The notes under the pieces: model-generated
The model's input: the letters and a program-made list of their open reading frames with translations, nothing else
Told to the model about the DNA's origin: nothing
Databases searched by the model: none
Made by a program: the position numbers and the translations under genes
Part shown: in pieces, positions 8,598 through 18,048 of the stretch
Layout of the letters: every line of letters starts with the position of its first letter
How positions within the stretch are numbered: position 1 is the first letter of the stretch
Source: Marivita sp003149565
Lineage (GTDB): Bacteria; Pseudomonadota; Alphaproteobacteria; Rhodobacterales; Rhodobacteraceae
Assembly: GCF_965216415.1 (NCBI RefSeq)
Contig: NZ_CBDCFU010000001.1
Length of the DNA: 64,000 nucleotides
Direction: 5' to 3' (one strand)

Positions 8598-9424
8598 CCC
8601 GCGGTCACCTGCTTCGCAACATCTTGCGCGTTGGCTTTCTGTGCCTGGTGGCGAGCTTTGTCCTAGCACCGATGCTGGCAACGGTGCTGGGCGGTTTCAA
8701 GACCAATGCCGAAATCCGCACCAGCGCCTTCGGCCTACCCGATAGCTGGAACTGGGAATTCTATGGCTCCATCGTCTCGGACCCCGCTTTCTGGCGCTAT
8801 CTGGGAAATTCGCTGCTGATCTCCTCGGTCGCGGTGGCGCTCACACTGATAGTCGGCGCGGCAGCAGCCTATGTATTTGCGCAGATAAGGTTTTTCGGCT
8901 CGCGGATGCTGTTTTCCTACCTGCTGCTGGGCCTGATGTTTCCCTTCGCGACGGCGATCCTGCCGCTGTTCATTAAAGTACGCGATGTCAACCTGCTGGA
9001 CACCTGGTGGGCCGTAATCCTGCCTCAGACGGCCTTTTCGCTCTCGCTCGCGGTGCTTCTGTTCCGGACATTCTTCGAGCAGCTTCCGAAAGAGCTTTTC
9101 GAGGCCGCTTATATCGATGGCTGCGGCTACGTACGATTCTTCTGGCGCTTCACTCTGCCACTGTCGGCACCGATCTTGGCTACCGTGGGGGTCTTTGTCT
9201 TCGTGCAAAGTTGGAACAATTTTCTGCTGCCACTGGTGGTTCTGAACTCGCGCGAGGTTTTCACATGGCCGCTTGGAATGATGCAGTTCCGCGGCGAATA
9301 CGTCACCGAATGGAACCGAACCCTTGCCTTCGTAACACTCACGCTGGTGCCGGCCATCATCTTTTTCCTTGCTGCTCAGAAATACATCGTCGCGGGCCTC
9401 ACGGGCGGCGCGGTGAAAGGATGA
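8594..9424 (+). CDS. CUT1 sugar ABC transporter permease (MalG/UgpE type)
   Basis: Second inner-membrane permease, 276 residues, starting at ATG 8594 within the stop of the first permease. It has six hydrophobic segments and an EAA loop (KELFEAAYIDGCGYVRFFWR). A longer open frame upstream lacks permease sequence and overlaps the first permease, so it is not used. It partners the MalF-type subunit and the UgpC-type ATPase at 11095. Confidence 0.93.
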   Translation: MTRGHLLRNILRVGFLCLVASFVLAPMLATVLGGFKTNAEIRTSAFGLPDSWNWEFYGSIVSDPAFWRYLGNSLLISSVAVALTLIVGAAAAYVFAQIRFFGSRMLFSYLLLGLMFPFATAILPLFIKVRDVNLLDTWWAVILPQTAFSLSLAVLLFRTFFEQLPKELFEAAYIDGCGYVRFFWRFTLPLSAPILATVGVFVFVQSWNNFLLPLVVLNSREVFTWPLGMMQFRGEYVTEWNRTLAFVTLTLVPAIIFFLAAQKYIVAGLTGGAVKG

Positions 9425-9429
9425 CCTTG

Positions 9430-11073
9430 ATGAACGAAATCCAGAATCCGATCCTGCCCGGCTTCAACCCGGACCCCTCTATCGTACGGGTGGGCGACGA
9501 TTATTACATCGCCACATCGACATTCGAATGGTTCCCGGGCGTACAGATCCACCATTCGCGGGACCTACGCAACTGGCGGCTCGTCACACGCCCGCTGGAT
9601 CGCGCCTCGCAGCTCGACATGCGCGGTGACCCCGACTCGGGTGGAGTCTGGGCGCCCTGCCTGACCCATGCCGATGGGCTGTTCTGGCTGATCTACACGG
9701 ATGTCAAGCGACGCGACGGCGCTTGGAAAGATAGCCACAACTACCTTGTGACCGCGCCGACAATCGAGGGACCCTGGTCGGAACCGATCTACCTCAACTC
9801 GTCAGGCTTCGACCCATCGCTCTTTCATGACGACGATGGCCGGAAATGGCTGGTCAACATGATCTGGGACCACAATCAGACCGGGGGCGACCGCTTCGGT
9901 GGCATCGTCTGCCAGGAATATTCCGTAGAAGAGCAGAAACTGGTCGGCCCGATCCGAAATATCTATCGCGGCACGGATCACAAGCTCACCGAGGGGCCAC
10001 ATCTCTATCGACGGGATGGCTGGTACTACCTGCTGACCGCAGAAGGCGGGACCGGCTACGACCACGCAGCAACCATGGCACGGTCTCGCGATCTTTTCGG
10101 TCCCTACGAAACCGACCCGGCCAAGCATCTTCTGACGTCCAAGGACGCGCCCGACGCCTATTTGCAACGTGCCGGACATGCGGATATCGTCGAAACTCAA
10201 GACAGTGAATACTACCTCGTCCATCTGTGTTCTCGACCGCTGGAGGAAACCCGCAAAATTGAGACGGGCCGCGCCAGCGGCATCCACGCCGACGACGTGC
10301 GCCGGTCTCCGCTGGGACGCGAAACCGCAATCCAGAAGCTGGACTGGCCCGACGGAGAATTTCCGCGCCTGGCTCATGGAGGTTGCGTTCCCGCTGCCGA
10401 GGTGGCCGCGCCAGACTTGCCTGAACATCGTTTCGACGCAGAACCAACCCGCCTGACCTTTTCATCCGAGGGACTGCCACCATCGCTGCAATGGTTGCGC
10501 ACACCTGAACCGGAACGGCTTTTCTCCCTGACGGAACGGCCCGGCGCGCTACGGCTTTTCGGGCGTGAATCTCCCGGATCGCAGTTCGAACACGCCCTGG
10601 TAGCGCGGCGTCAGACAGACATTGCCTATTCCGCCGAGACCGAAATCGACATCGCCCCCGGCGACTACCAGCATTTCGCCGGGCTGATCGTCTGGTATGG
10701 GCGGTTCAAGTTCCACTACCTTGCCATTACAGCCGGTCAAGACGGCAACCGGCTGCTGACAATTTACAGCTGTGCCGCAGACTGGCCCAATACCGCCGTA
10801 AGCTATCCGATCACCCCGATCCGTCTGCCCGACGCCGGCACGGTCCGGTTGGGCACGCATGTCCGAGGTGCAAGCCTGCGCTTCCGCTACGCGACCAGTG
10901 AAGAATGGCATGACCTCGGCGCCACACTTGACCAGACGGCTATTTCCGACGAGGCCGGCAACGGTCCGGGCAATAATTTTACCGGCGCTTTCGTCGGCAT
11001 GTGTGCGCATGACACATCGGGAAGAGGTCGTCACGCCGACTTCCTTCACTTCACATACGAGCCACAGACATGA
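9430..11073 (+). CDS. Glycoside hydrolase family 43, probable beta-xylosidase
   Basis: Hydrolyses xylo-oligosaccharides (or arabinoxylo-oligosaccharides) to monosaccharides. It is 547 residues with no signal peptide, so it should act in the cytoplasm on imported oligosaccharides. The five-bladed propeller catalytic domain carries the family residues: Asp15 in GFNPDPS, Asp128 in SGFDPSLF and Glu188 in LTEGPHL. The C-terminal ~200 residues fit the beta-sandwich domain of XynB-type GH43 enzymes. ATG 9430 is preferred over ATG 9421 because AAAGGA lies 8 bases before it and it opens with the conserved IQNPILPGFNPDPS. It lies between the permease and ATPase genes of a xylose operon. Confidence 0.9.
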   Translation: MNEIQNPILPGFNPDPSIVRVGDDYYIATSTFEWFPGVQIHHSRDLRNWRLVTRPLDRASQLDMRGDPDSGGVWAPCLTHADGLFWLIYTDVKRRDGAWKDSHNYLVTAPTIEGPWSEPIYLNSSGFDPSLFHDDDGRKWLVNMIWDHNQTGGDRFGGIVCQEYSVEEQKLVGPIRNIYRGTDHKLTEGPHLYRRDGWYYLLTAEGGTGYDHAATMARSRDLFGPYETDPAKHLLTSKDAPDAYLQRAGHADIVETQDSEYYLVHLCSRPLEETRKIETGRASGIHADDVRRSPLGRETAIQKLDWPDGEFPRLAHGGCVPAAEVAAPDLPEHRFDAEPTRLTFSSEGLPPSLQWLRTPEPERLFSLTERPGALRLFGRESPGSQFEHALVARRQTDIAYSAETEIDIAPGDYQHFAGLIVWYGRFKFHYLAITAGQDGNRLLTIYSCAADWPNTAVSYPITPIRLPDAGTVRLGTHVRGASLRFRYATSEEWHDLGATLDQTAISDEAGNGPGNNFTGAFVGMCAHDTSGRGRHADFLHFTYEPQT

Positions 11074-11094
11074 CGAACGCAAGGAGCCGCCGAC

Positions 11095-12105
11095 ATGGCT
11101 GAAGTCCGTCTCAAAAACCTGACCAAGAAATTCGGCGCCGTGAAGGTGATCCCAGACATTTCGCTGACCGTTCCGGAAGGGTCGTTCACGGTGCTTGTTG
11201 GCCCCTCGGGCTGCGGCAAGTCCACGCTTCTGCGCATCATATCTGGTCTGGAGATGCCAAGCGGCGGCGAGGTGCTGATCGGTGGCGAGGACGTCACCCT
11301 GTCCGAACCCTCTGAGCGGGGCATCTCGATGGTGTTCCAGAGCTATGCGCTCTACCCCCATATGACCGTCGCGCAGAACATCGATTTCGGCCTGCGCATG
11401 GCCAAGACACCTGCTGCCGAACGTGAGGCTAGGGTGGCGGAGGCCGCGCGCATCCTCGCGCTCGAAGACTATCTTGACCGCAAACCGGCCCAGCTGTCTG
11501 GCGGCCAGCGTCAGCGCGTGGCCATCGGTCGTTCGATTGTCCGGCAGCCCAAGGTCTTTCTCTTCGACGAGCCGCTCTCCAACCTCGATGCAGCGTTGCG
11601 CACGCAGATGCGGGTCGAGCTGGCACAGCTGCACCAGTCGCTTGATGCAACGATGATCTACGTCACCCACGACCAGGTTGAGGCAATGACCCTCGCCGAC
11701 CAGATCGTCGTGATGAACAAGGGCCGGATCGAGCAGGTCGGCGCGCCGATGGAGCTTTACGACCGCCCGGCGACCGAATTCGTCGCCGGTTTCATCGGGT
11801 CGCCGAAGATGAATCTGATCCCCGGGGAAGCGGTCGGGCGCCAGTACATCAAAACGCTCGGCGTTCGGCCAGAGCATCTTCGTGCGGACGTCAATCATGG
11901 CGACTGGTCCGCCACTGCGAAGGTCGTCGAAACCTTAGGCGCTGATACGGTGGTTTATGCCGATGCCGAGGGAATTGGCGAGATCACGGTGCGACTGCCC
12001 GGCCATATGCGCCTGAAAGCGGGTGAACGGCTGTACCTGACACCGGAGCCCGACAGCCTGCATCTTTTCGACAGGGACGGAAACAGAATGGAGCAAGCTC
12101 AATGA
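11095..12105 (+). CDS. CUT1 sugar ABC transporter ATP-binding protein (UgpC/MalK type)
   Basis: ATPase subunit of 336 residues that energises the importer at 6332-9424. It has Walker A GPSGCGKST, signature LSGGQRQRVAIGRSI, Walker B FLFDEPLSNLD, the switch histidine in YVTHDQ, and a C-terminal TOBE regulatory region from about residue 235. AAGGAG lies 8 bases upstream of ATG 11095. The stop overlaps the start of the next oxidoreductase (ATGA). The extended C-terminus is somewhat shorter than MalK (about 370), as in many UgpC-like proteins. Confidence 0.93.
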   Translation: MAEVRLKNLTKKFGAVKVIPDISLTVPEGSFTVLVGPSGCGKSTLLRIISGLEMPSGGEVLIGGEDVTLSEPSERGISMVFQSYALYPHMTVAQNIDFGLRMAKTPAAEREARVAEAARILALEDYLDRKPAQLSGGQRQRVAIGRSIVRQPKVFLFDEPLSNLDAALRTQMRVELAQLHQSLDATMIYVTHDQVEAMTLADQIVVMNKGRIEQVGAPMELYDRPATEFVAGFIGSPKMNLIPGEAVGRQYIKTLGVRPEHLRADVNHGDWSATAKVVETLGADTVVYADAEGIGEITVRLPGHMRLKAGERLYLTPEPDSLHLFDRDGNRMEQAQ

Positions 12106-13211
12106 GCACTTTGGGAGTGGGCGTCGTCGGCTGCGGCGTCATCAGCGAGATCTACCTGGCTAACGCCGCCCTGTTTCCGCAAATCGAGTTGCGCGCGGTG
12201 GCAGACCTGAACCCCGAGGCCGCACAGGCCAAGTCCAAGGCGCATGGGGTTCCCGCCATGACTCCAGACGAGCTGATGGCACATGACGATATTGACATCG
12301 TACTGAATCTAACCATTCCAGCGGCCCACGTCGAGGTCGGGCTTGCCGCGCTCGAAGCAGGCAAACACGTCTATTCCGAGAAACCCCTTGCTGGCAGCAC
12401 CGCCGAAGCGCGCCAGCTCGTCGAGGCCGCAGAGGTGCGGAACTTGCAGATTGGCTGCGCCCCCGACACGTTCCTCGGGGGAGCGCATCAGACCGCCCGT
12501 GCACTGCTGGACGCCGGACACATCGGGCGGCCGACCGCCGGCACTGCGACGCTAATGCTGCCGGGCCATGAGCGATGGCATCCAAATCCCGATTTCTATT
12601 ACGCGGGGCCAGGGGCCGGGCCACTCTTCGATATGGGACCTTATTACATCACGGCGATGATCGCCCTGCTGGGGCCGGTGCGTCGTGTCATGGCAATGGC
12701 CGCCTGCGGCCGTGACAGTCGCATCATCGCTAGCGGCCCCCGCGCCGGGGAGTCCGTGCCGGTCGAGACGCCGACCCATGTGACCGGGGTCATGGAATTT
12801 GCCAGCGGCGCACTGGTGCAGCTGGTCACCAGCTTCGATGTCAGGGCGCATGGCCACGCGCCGCTTGAACTCTATGGCACCGAAGGCTCGCTCGCCATCC
12901 CCGACCCCAACCGCTTCGACGGCACGGTGAAGCTATTCCAGGAAAACTGGATGGACCAGCCGACAACCCACGCACATGGTGATGGCAACTATCGCGGGCT
13001 TGGCCTGGCGGAAATGGCCACAGCAATCATGGCCGGGCGCCCGCATCGCGCTAGCGGCACGCTGGCCCTGCATGTGCTCGAGGTGATCGAAACCCTGCTG
13101 ACCTCGGCAGAATGCGGCGAAGCCATCGCCCTGCAGACAACATGTGAGCGCTCGCCGGCAATGAAGGCGGGCGGAAAAATCGGAGAAATTACCGCGATGG
13201 AGGCGGCATGA
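12102..13211 (+). CDS. Gfo/Idh/MocA family oxidoreductase
   Basis: NAD(P)-dependent dehydrogenase of 369 residues. The Rossmann motif GVVGCGVISEIY lies at residues 6-17 and the catalytic-lysine motif YSEKPLAG near residue 91, followed by a GFO C-terminal domain with PLFDMGPYY. It overlaps the ATPase upstream and the ThuA gene downstream by 4 bases each, so all three are co-translated. Gfo/Idh/MocA plus ThuA pairs are common in sugar operons of this lineage; a role in oxidising a side-chain sugar or an unusual pentose derivative is inference. Confidence 0.9.
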   Translation: MSTLGVGVVGCGVISEIYLANAALFPQIELRAVADLNPEAAQAKSKAHGVPAMTPDELMAHDDIDIVLNLTIPAAHVEVGLAALEAGKHVYSEKPLAGSTAEARQLVEAAEVRNLQIGCAPDTFLGGAHQTARALLDAGHIGRPTAGTATLMLPGHERWHPNPDFYYAGPGAGPLFDMGPYYITAMIALLGPVRRVMAMAACGRDSRIIASGPRAGESVPVETPTHVTGVMEFASGALVQLVTSFDVRAHGHAPLELYGTEGSLAIPDPNRFDGTVKLFQENWMDQPTTHAHGDGNYRGLGLAEMATAIMAGRPHRASGTLALHVLEVIETLLTSAECGEAIALQTTCERSPAMKAGGKIGEITAMEAA

Positions 13212-13852
13212 GCAAAAAAGCACTGATCTTCTGGGGCGGCTGGGACGGCCACGAACCCGAGGCCTGTTCGACCGTGGTCGAGGAAATGCTGCGTGCCGAA
13301 GGGTTAGACACTCGTCGTATCGAAGGTACGGCGGTTCTCGGCGAAGAGGGGCTGGAACAATATGACCTTATTGTGCCGGTAATGACGCAGGCACAAGTCG
13401 GCAAGGACGAGCTCGCCAACCTCGTCTCCGCGATCGAGTCCGGCACCGGGCTTGGCGGTTTTCATGGCGGCATGGGGGACACGTTCCGCATGGAACCCGC
13501 CTACCAGTTCATGGTCGGCGGCCAATGGGTGGCCCATCCGGGAAACATCATCGACTACCGGATCGAGATCACCAAGCCCGACGACCCGTTGGTCGAAGGT
13601 ATCGGCGATTTCGTCTATCGCTCTGAACAGTATTACATGCATGTCGATCCCGGGATCGAGGTACTGGCCGCGACCACCTTCAACGGCGACCACGCGCCCT
13701 GGGCAAAGGGCACTGTGATGCCCGTGGTCTGGAAACACCGCTATGGCCAGGCGCGGGTGTTTTATTCGGCAATTGGCCATGTCGCGGCAGAATTCGAAGT
13801 ACCGCAGATGCGGGAAATCCTGCGGCGCGGCCTTCTTTGGGCGGTACGCTGA
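13208..13852 (+). CDS. ThuA domain-containing protein
   Basis: 214-residue protein of the ThuA/trehalose-utilisation family with a class-I glutamine-amidotransferase-like fold. Visible family features are the opening KALIFWGGWDGHEP, the GGFHGGMGD turn near residue 80, and the C-terminal WKHRYGQARVFYSAIGH stretch. ThuA proteins in rhizobia act with dehydrogenases in trehalose/maltitol-type keto-sugar metabolism, though their reaction is not well established. It is translationally coupled to the upstream oxidoreductase, so it likely works with it. Confidence 0.88.
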   Translation: MSKKALIFWGGWDGHEPEACSTVVEEMLRAEGLDTRRIEGTAVLGEEGLEQYDLIVPVMTQAQVGKDELANLVSAIESGTGLGGFHGGMGDTFRMEPAYQFMVGGQWVAHPGNIIDYRIEITKPDDPLVEGIGDFVYRSEQYYMHVDPGIEVLAATTFNGDHAPWAKGTVMPVVWKHRYGQARVFYSAIGHVAAEFEVPQMREILRRGLLWAVR

Positions 13853-13947
13853 TTGCGGTGCACGCGCTCCGGTCATGCTTCGGCGGGCCACTTCTTCCCA
13901 ACCCTGCCCCGGCATCCAGACATGCGGGGGCCATTAAAGGACGGAAT

Positions 13948-15243
13948 ATGTCTGACTTTTTTGGAAATCTTGAACCACTACGCTTTGACCCCGACGGAGA
14001 GGGCCTGTGCTTTCGCCACTACAACCCCGACGAAATTGTTATGGGCAAACGCATGGAAGACCACCTGCGTTTCGCCATCGCCTATTGGCACAGCTTTGCT
14101 TGGGAAGGCGCTGACCCCTTTGGCGGACGGACCTTCGACCGGCCCTGGTTCGGCGCGGACATGGACTCGGCGCGGCTGAAGGCGGATGTCGCCTTTGAAA
14201 TGTTCGACCTGCTGAACACGCCGTATTTCTGCTTTCACGATGCGGACATCCGGCCCGAGGGCAGCAATTTCCAGGGAAGCCTGCGCAACTTCGAAGAGAT
14301 CATCGACATTTTCGAACGCAAGATGGAAACATCGAAGACACGTCTACTCTGGGGGACGGCCAACCTCTTCAGCAACCGCCGTTTCATGGCAGGCGCCGCC
14401 ACCAACCCCGACCCGGACGTCTTTGCCTGGTCAGCCGCGACGGTGAAGGCCTGTATGGATGCCACCCACAGGCTGAAAGGAGCGAACTATGTCCTTTGGG
14501 GTGGCCGCGAGGGGTATGAGACGCTGCTCAACACTGACATGGGCCGCGAGCGCGAACACGCCGGACGGTTCCTGTGCATGGTCGTAGACTATGCCAAGAA
14601 AATCGGATTTGATGGAACAATCCTGATCGAGCCGAAGCCGCAGGAGCCGACCAAGCACCAGTACGATTATGATGTCGCCACCATCTACGGTTTCCTCAAG
14701 GACTTCGGCCTCGAGAAAGAGGTCAAGGTCAATATTGAACAGGGGCATGCGATTCTGGCGGGTCACAGCTTTGAACACGAACTCGCCCTTGCGCGCGAGC
14801 TGGGTATTCTGGGGTCCATCGACATGAACCGCAACGACTACCAATCCGGATGGGACACCGACCAGTTCCCGAACAACGTGCCCGAAACGGCGCTGGCCTA
14901 TTACGAGATCCTGCGCGCCGGAGGCTTTACAACGGGCGGCACCAACTTCGACGCCCGACTGCGCCGCCAGTCTCTTGATGCCGCGGACCTGATCGCCAGC
15001 CACGCGGGCGCAATGGATATCTGCGCGCGCGGTTTCAAGGCCGCCGCGCGGATGCTTGAGGATGAGGCGCTCGAGGCTCCGCGCCGCGAACGCTATGCCG
15101 GCTGGGACACCCCGACTGCCAAGGCTATGCTGACCAGCGATCTCGCCTCCATCTCTGAGCGGGTGATTGCCGAGGACCTAAATCCGCAGCCGCGGTCCGG
15201 TCGTCAGGAAGTGCTGGAAAACATCGTCAACCGCTACGTTTGA
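13948..15243 (+). CDS. xylA: Xylose isomerase
   Basis: Converts D-xylose to D-xylulose in the cytoplasm. It is 431 residues, typical of class II xylose isomerases. The catalytic His/Asp pair is in FCFHDADIRPEG, metal ligands lie in EPKPQEPTKHQ and MNRND, and WGGREGYETL and GGTNFDARLRR are family signatures. ATG 13948 starts MSDFFGNLEPLRF; the open frame reaches upstream to 13837 but that part is not family-like and overlaps thuA. There is a 95-base gap to thuA and a strong hairpin after the stop, so it closes the operon. No intact xylulokinase gene is present in the window. Confidence 0.95.
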   Translation: MSDFFGNLEPLRFDPDGEGLCFRHYNPDEIVMGKRMEDHLRFAIAYWHSFAWEGADPFGGRTFDRPWFGADMDSARLKADVAFEMFDLLNTPYFCFHDADIRPEGSNFQGSLRNFEEIIDIFERKMETSKTRLLWGTANLFSNRRFMAGAATNPDPDVFAWSAATVKACMDATHRLKGANYVLWGGREGYETLLNTDMGREREHAGRFLCMVVDYAKKIGFDGTILIEPKPQEPTKHQYDYDVATIYGFLKDFGLEKEVKVNIEQGHAILAGHSFEHELALARELGILGSIDMNRNDYQSGWDTDQFPNNVPETALAYYEILRAGGFTTGGTNFDARLRRQSLDAADLIASHAGAMDICARGFKAAARMLEDEALEAPRRERYAGWDTPTAKAMLTSDLASISERVIAEDLNPQPRSGRQEVLENIVNRYV

Positions 15244-15252
15244 ACCAAATAG

Positions 15253-15277
15253 GGCGCGCCCGGCTGTCGGGCGCGCC
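15253..15277 (+). terminator. Terminator hairpin after xylA
   Basis: A perfect 10-bp GC stem (GGCGCGCCCG / CGGGCGCGCC) with a 5-base loop begins 10 bases after the xylA stop. The U-run is poor. It is the likely 3' end of the xylose operon. Confidence 0.7.
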
Positions 15278-16520
15278 ATTGACAGGCCCGGTCGCGCCCG
15301 TGGCAGTTCAATACAGATCCTCAGATCCATCTCCTAGGAGATATCGTCCCTCATTTCCTTTGAGAGTGTCTCCCATTTGGTGCACAGCGTACAGCCAACA
15401 CTGAAATGAGTGCTGTTGTTGCAGCGGCATATTGCCAGAGCAAACCAGCGATCGAATTCGCTCAACGTGACCGTGCCTTCAGCGTCCTAGTCGTCCTTGG
15501 CGTGCGGCCCGACACGGCTTGGGAAGACGTCCTGCGGATCATCAATGGCCCCTGCCCCACGACCCTTACTTGACCCAAAGCAGTTTGCGCCTTGCTATAA
15601 AGCCTACGTCCTCGACAGGTTCCCGAGTACCCTTGGGGCCCTCCGATGGGTCTGGGGCGGGTTCCGGTCTGCTGCTCCCGAAGAAGGGCATTTCCATGCA
15701 AACGCGTGTTGCGCGGAGCCACTGCCTTTTGCTGGCAGCATAGAGATCTGCGCCGAGCCGGTCAGTTGGGGCTGGCGAGGCAGCTTGAACGCCAGACCAT
15801 CCGTGATCTCGGCTATCTCCGGTCGGCGGCGAGATTTCCGAATGCCCATGTAATCCGCGGAGCGCGCGGGACGTTCCTCCATCTCATTTGACCACCGTTT
15901 CGACCTTCGCGCCCATCGAGTGCTTTCCCTAGGCCGCTCTTGAGGTCGCACTAGTCACGCCGTTCATCGATATTCGACGCATCACCGATTTTATCGCCTT
16001 CGCGATCCTGCCGCGTGTGGCTCAGGGCGGATCGAGCGACACTGACCCGTCTGGACCCGGCAGGTCCGCTTCACCGACCACCTACATCTACTCGGTCGAA
16101 GAACTCGGCGCGAGGTTCGCAAACAATCCTCGACCCGGCCGGTCAACCTGATCCCCGATCTTCTCACAAATACATGAGAGTATGCCAGCCTTTGCTCGAC
16201 CTCAAACGTCCAAATTCAATGGCTCCGAGATCATACAAAACGAAATTATCCGCATCATCGAGCCCGGCGTCCTATGTTGGCGCAAGCCCTGAACCGCAGT
16301 TGGCCCTTCTCGTCCGCCGCCAGTGAGCGACGGCAGCAATCATAACATATGGTTTGTGAGCGCCAACGACGCGTCGACAATGACTTGATCACGCGCCGCG
16401 AGTTGATCACAAGCCGGGCTTACATTTCCAGGTCGGCAGTGCGGGATCCAAGCCTTCGTTGACGATGTCCCTCAAATTCCCAATAGTTTGACCTCTTTTA
16501 AAGATCGGCCAGGGGGTCAT
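15278..16520. other. Non-coding, degraded region
   Basis: About 1.2 kb without a convincing intact gene. It holds a 14-bp palindrome (ATCTCCTAGGAGAT, 15329-15342), a decayed recombinase piece (15484-15645) and otherwise only short open frames with no recognisable family. It looks like decayed mobile DNA between the xylose operon and the acetyltransferase remnant. Confidence 0.5.
15484..15645 (+). pseudogene. Remnant of a serine-recombinase C-terminal region
   Basis: The translated phrase AWEDVLRIINGP followed, after small frameshifts, by TQSSLRLAIKP matches AWEDVLRIINAP...TQSRLLRAVKP encoded at 30486-30875 on the other strand. The DNA match is interrupted by indels, so this is a fossil copy. 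The family call (C-terminal helix-turn-helix part of large serine recombinases) is inferred from the better-preserved copy. Confidence 0.45.
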
Positions 16521-17322
16521 ATGGAAGAAGTGTTCGGGTCGCCAGTACAGAAGCGCATGCAAATTCTGGGCGAACATCTCGCCGGGTTGCTGTCCCGGGA
16601 CCCACGTTTCTGTTCGCACGGCCGCGGAGTCGCGGTCGCGGATTACGGCCCAGAAGCCGCTGACTTGGTCGAGTCTCTCGCCCGGCTGGTTGGTGCCAGC
16701 TCCTGCGAGCTTGTCCCCAAGACCATTAGCAGAGATTTTCAGCACGAGTTGGAGCGTCGCGGTCTCCGCACCGACGTAATAGGCAATTTCATCGGTGGCA
16801 GCGAGGCGATAGACATGGCCCGGGCTGCAGTGGAAAAAAAAGCCCCTTCCCAACGACCTTACGGTTACAGTGATTGATGGGGCTTCCTCATTACATCTGG
16901 TGCAGGCCTTCGCCGAGGTCTCAATTGCCCATGGAGTGCTGCCACCGATCGGGCCGGTCATTCGCGGCGTCAGCCGTCCTGGTTTCGGCATGGTCGCATT
17001 CGACGCCGGGGGTAGACCAGTCGCGACAGCGGGTGCCGTGCGAAGCAGGCATCCGGATCATCCCATGGCCGACATGGTGCAATGGGGCCAGCTCGCCACC
17101 GCGACGGACCGCCAAGGACAAGGTATCGCCCGGACAATCGGCGCGATGGCCATCCTGGAGGCGGCGGAGCGCCTTGGGGCGCGCAGCTTCCGGACAGGAA
17201 TAAATCCCACCAACAGTGCCTCGACGAGGCTCTGCTCATCGCTCGGAGTGTGCGATAGCGACTACGTGATCGTCGCGGCGATGGACCCGGTCGAATTCTC
17301 CAATGAGCGTGTGACGCAATAG
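16521..17322 (+). pseudogene. GNAT-family N-acetyltransferase, frameshifted at an A8 tract
   Basis: Two adjacent open frames (16521-16877 and 16870-17322) together make one roughly 265-residue protein. The second half carries the acetyl-CoA-binding motif (DRQGQGIARTIGAMA) and a GNAT-like C-terminus. The frame changes at a run of eight A residues (16834-16841): with seven A the reading would continue as EKKKPLPNDLTVTVIDGAS. This may be a pseudogene, a sequencing indel or transcriptional slippage. The start ATG 16521 is preceded by a purine-rich AGGGGG. The acyl-acceptor is unknown. Confidence 0.65.
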
Positions 17323-17478
17323 TCGTTGTGCGGTGAATGACCAGCATGCAATGCGCGTCAATTTCGGGCTTATTTTGTGGAAAAACTCTTTCTTGATCTA
17401 TAGGTAAGTCGTTGATTATTCTTATTCTTCCGGGAGGGACTGGCTATAACGGAGCCGCGGCGGGAAGCTCAACCAGCG

Positions 17479-17889
17479 CTATTGTACGAGGCCTCTCTGG
17501 AAAGACACCTCTCCCAGCATCGCCGCCTTAGCTGGATTTATCGGTTCGTCGATATCAGCTGAGTCCGCGCTCACCTGCCCCGCATGAAGTGCTTTCGTTA
17601 TTCTCAGGAGAACGTCGCCAATTTTATTTGGACTTGCTTTCGTTCCGGGCGCCGCATGGAAAATTTCGAGGAGTTGCTGGCAGAGCGTGGCGTCATAGCC
17701 GACCGTGAAGTGATCCGGCCTTAAGTCAAGCGCATCGCCACGCATTTTGCGAGCTTCATGCGTCGAGATCGACGACTGCCGAGCGACAAGTATCACCCGG
17801 ACAAACTCGTTGTCCAAAACAACGGAGTAAATCATTGATTGTAGCGGGCTGTAGATCGAAACGGCGACCCGTTCGACAATCTTGATCAC
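17479..17889 (-). CDS. Hypothetical protein (family with a decayed second copy at 25.1 kb)
   Basis: 136-residue open frame with no recognised domain. Its C-terminal phrase SPNKIGDVLLRITKALHAGQ is echoed by KPNRIGDDSLLIMKALHAG in a degenerate copy near 25066-25125, which supports a real protein family. It lies divergent from the NSS transporter gene. It may itself be only the 3' part of a longer ancestral gene. The function is unknown. Confidence 0.4.
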   Translation of the reverse strand: MIKIVERVAVSIYSPLQSMIYSVVLDNEFVRVILVARQSSISTHEARKMRGDALDLRPDHFTVGYDATLCQQLLEIFHAAPGTKASPNKIGDVLLRITKALHAGQVSADSADIDEPINPAKAAMLGEVSFQRGLVQ

Positions 17890-18048
17890 GTTTCCACGAA
17901 AGCACTACTCCTCCTATTTTTGTCGGCCGCTCATGCCGTATCGCCTCCAACAAAAGCTCCGGCGGCTTTGCTACCCCACCCCTGATCAGGAACTGGGTCC
18001 ACTGATGTTTCGTTGCACCCAGAGCATCCAAAAAATTTGTGAGGCAGC

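Noticed and set aside
10549..11898. 449-codon minus-strand frame across GH43 and the UgpC ATPase
   Set aside because: It spans the coding strands of two clear genes and has no recognisable domain; a GC-rich shadow frame.
15604..15951. 115-codon minus-strand frame after xylA
   Set aside because: No motif, no ribosome-binding site, and it overlaps a decayed recombinase piece on the other strand.
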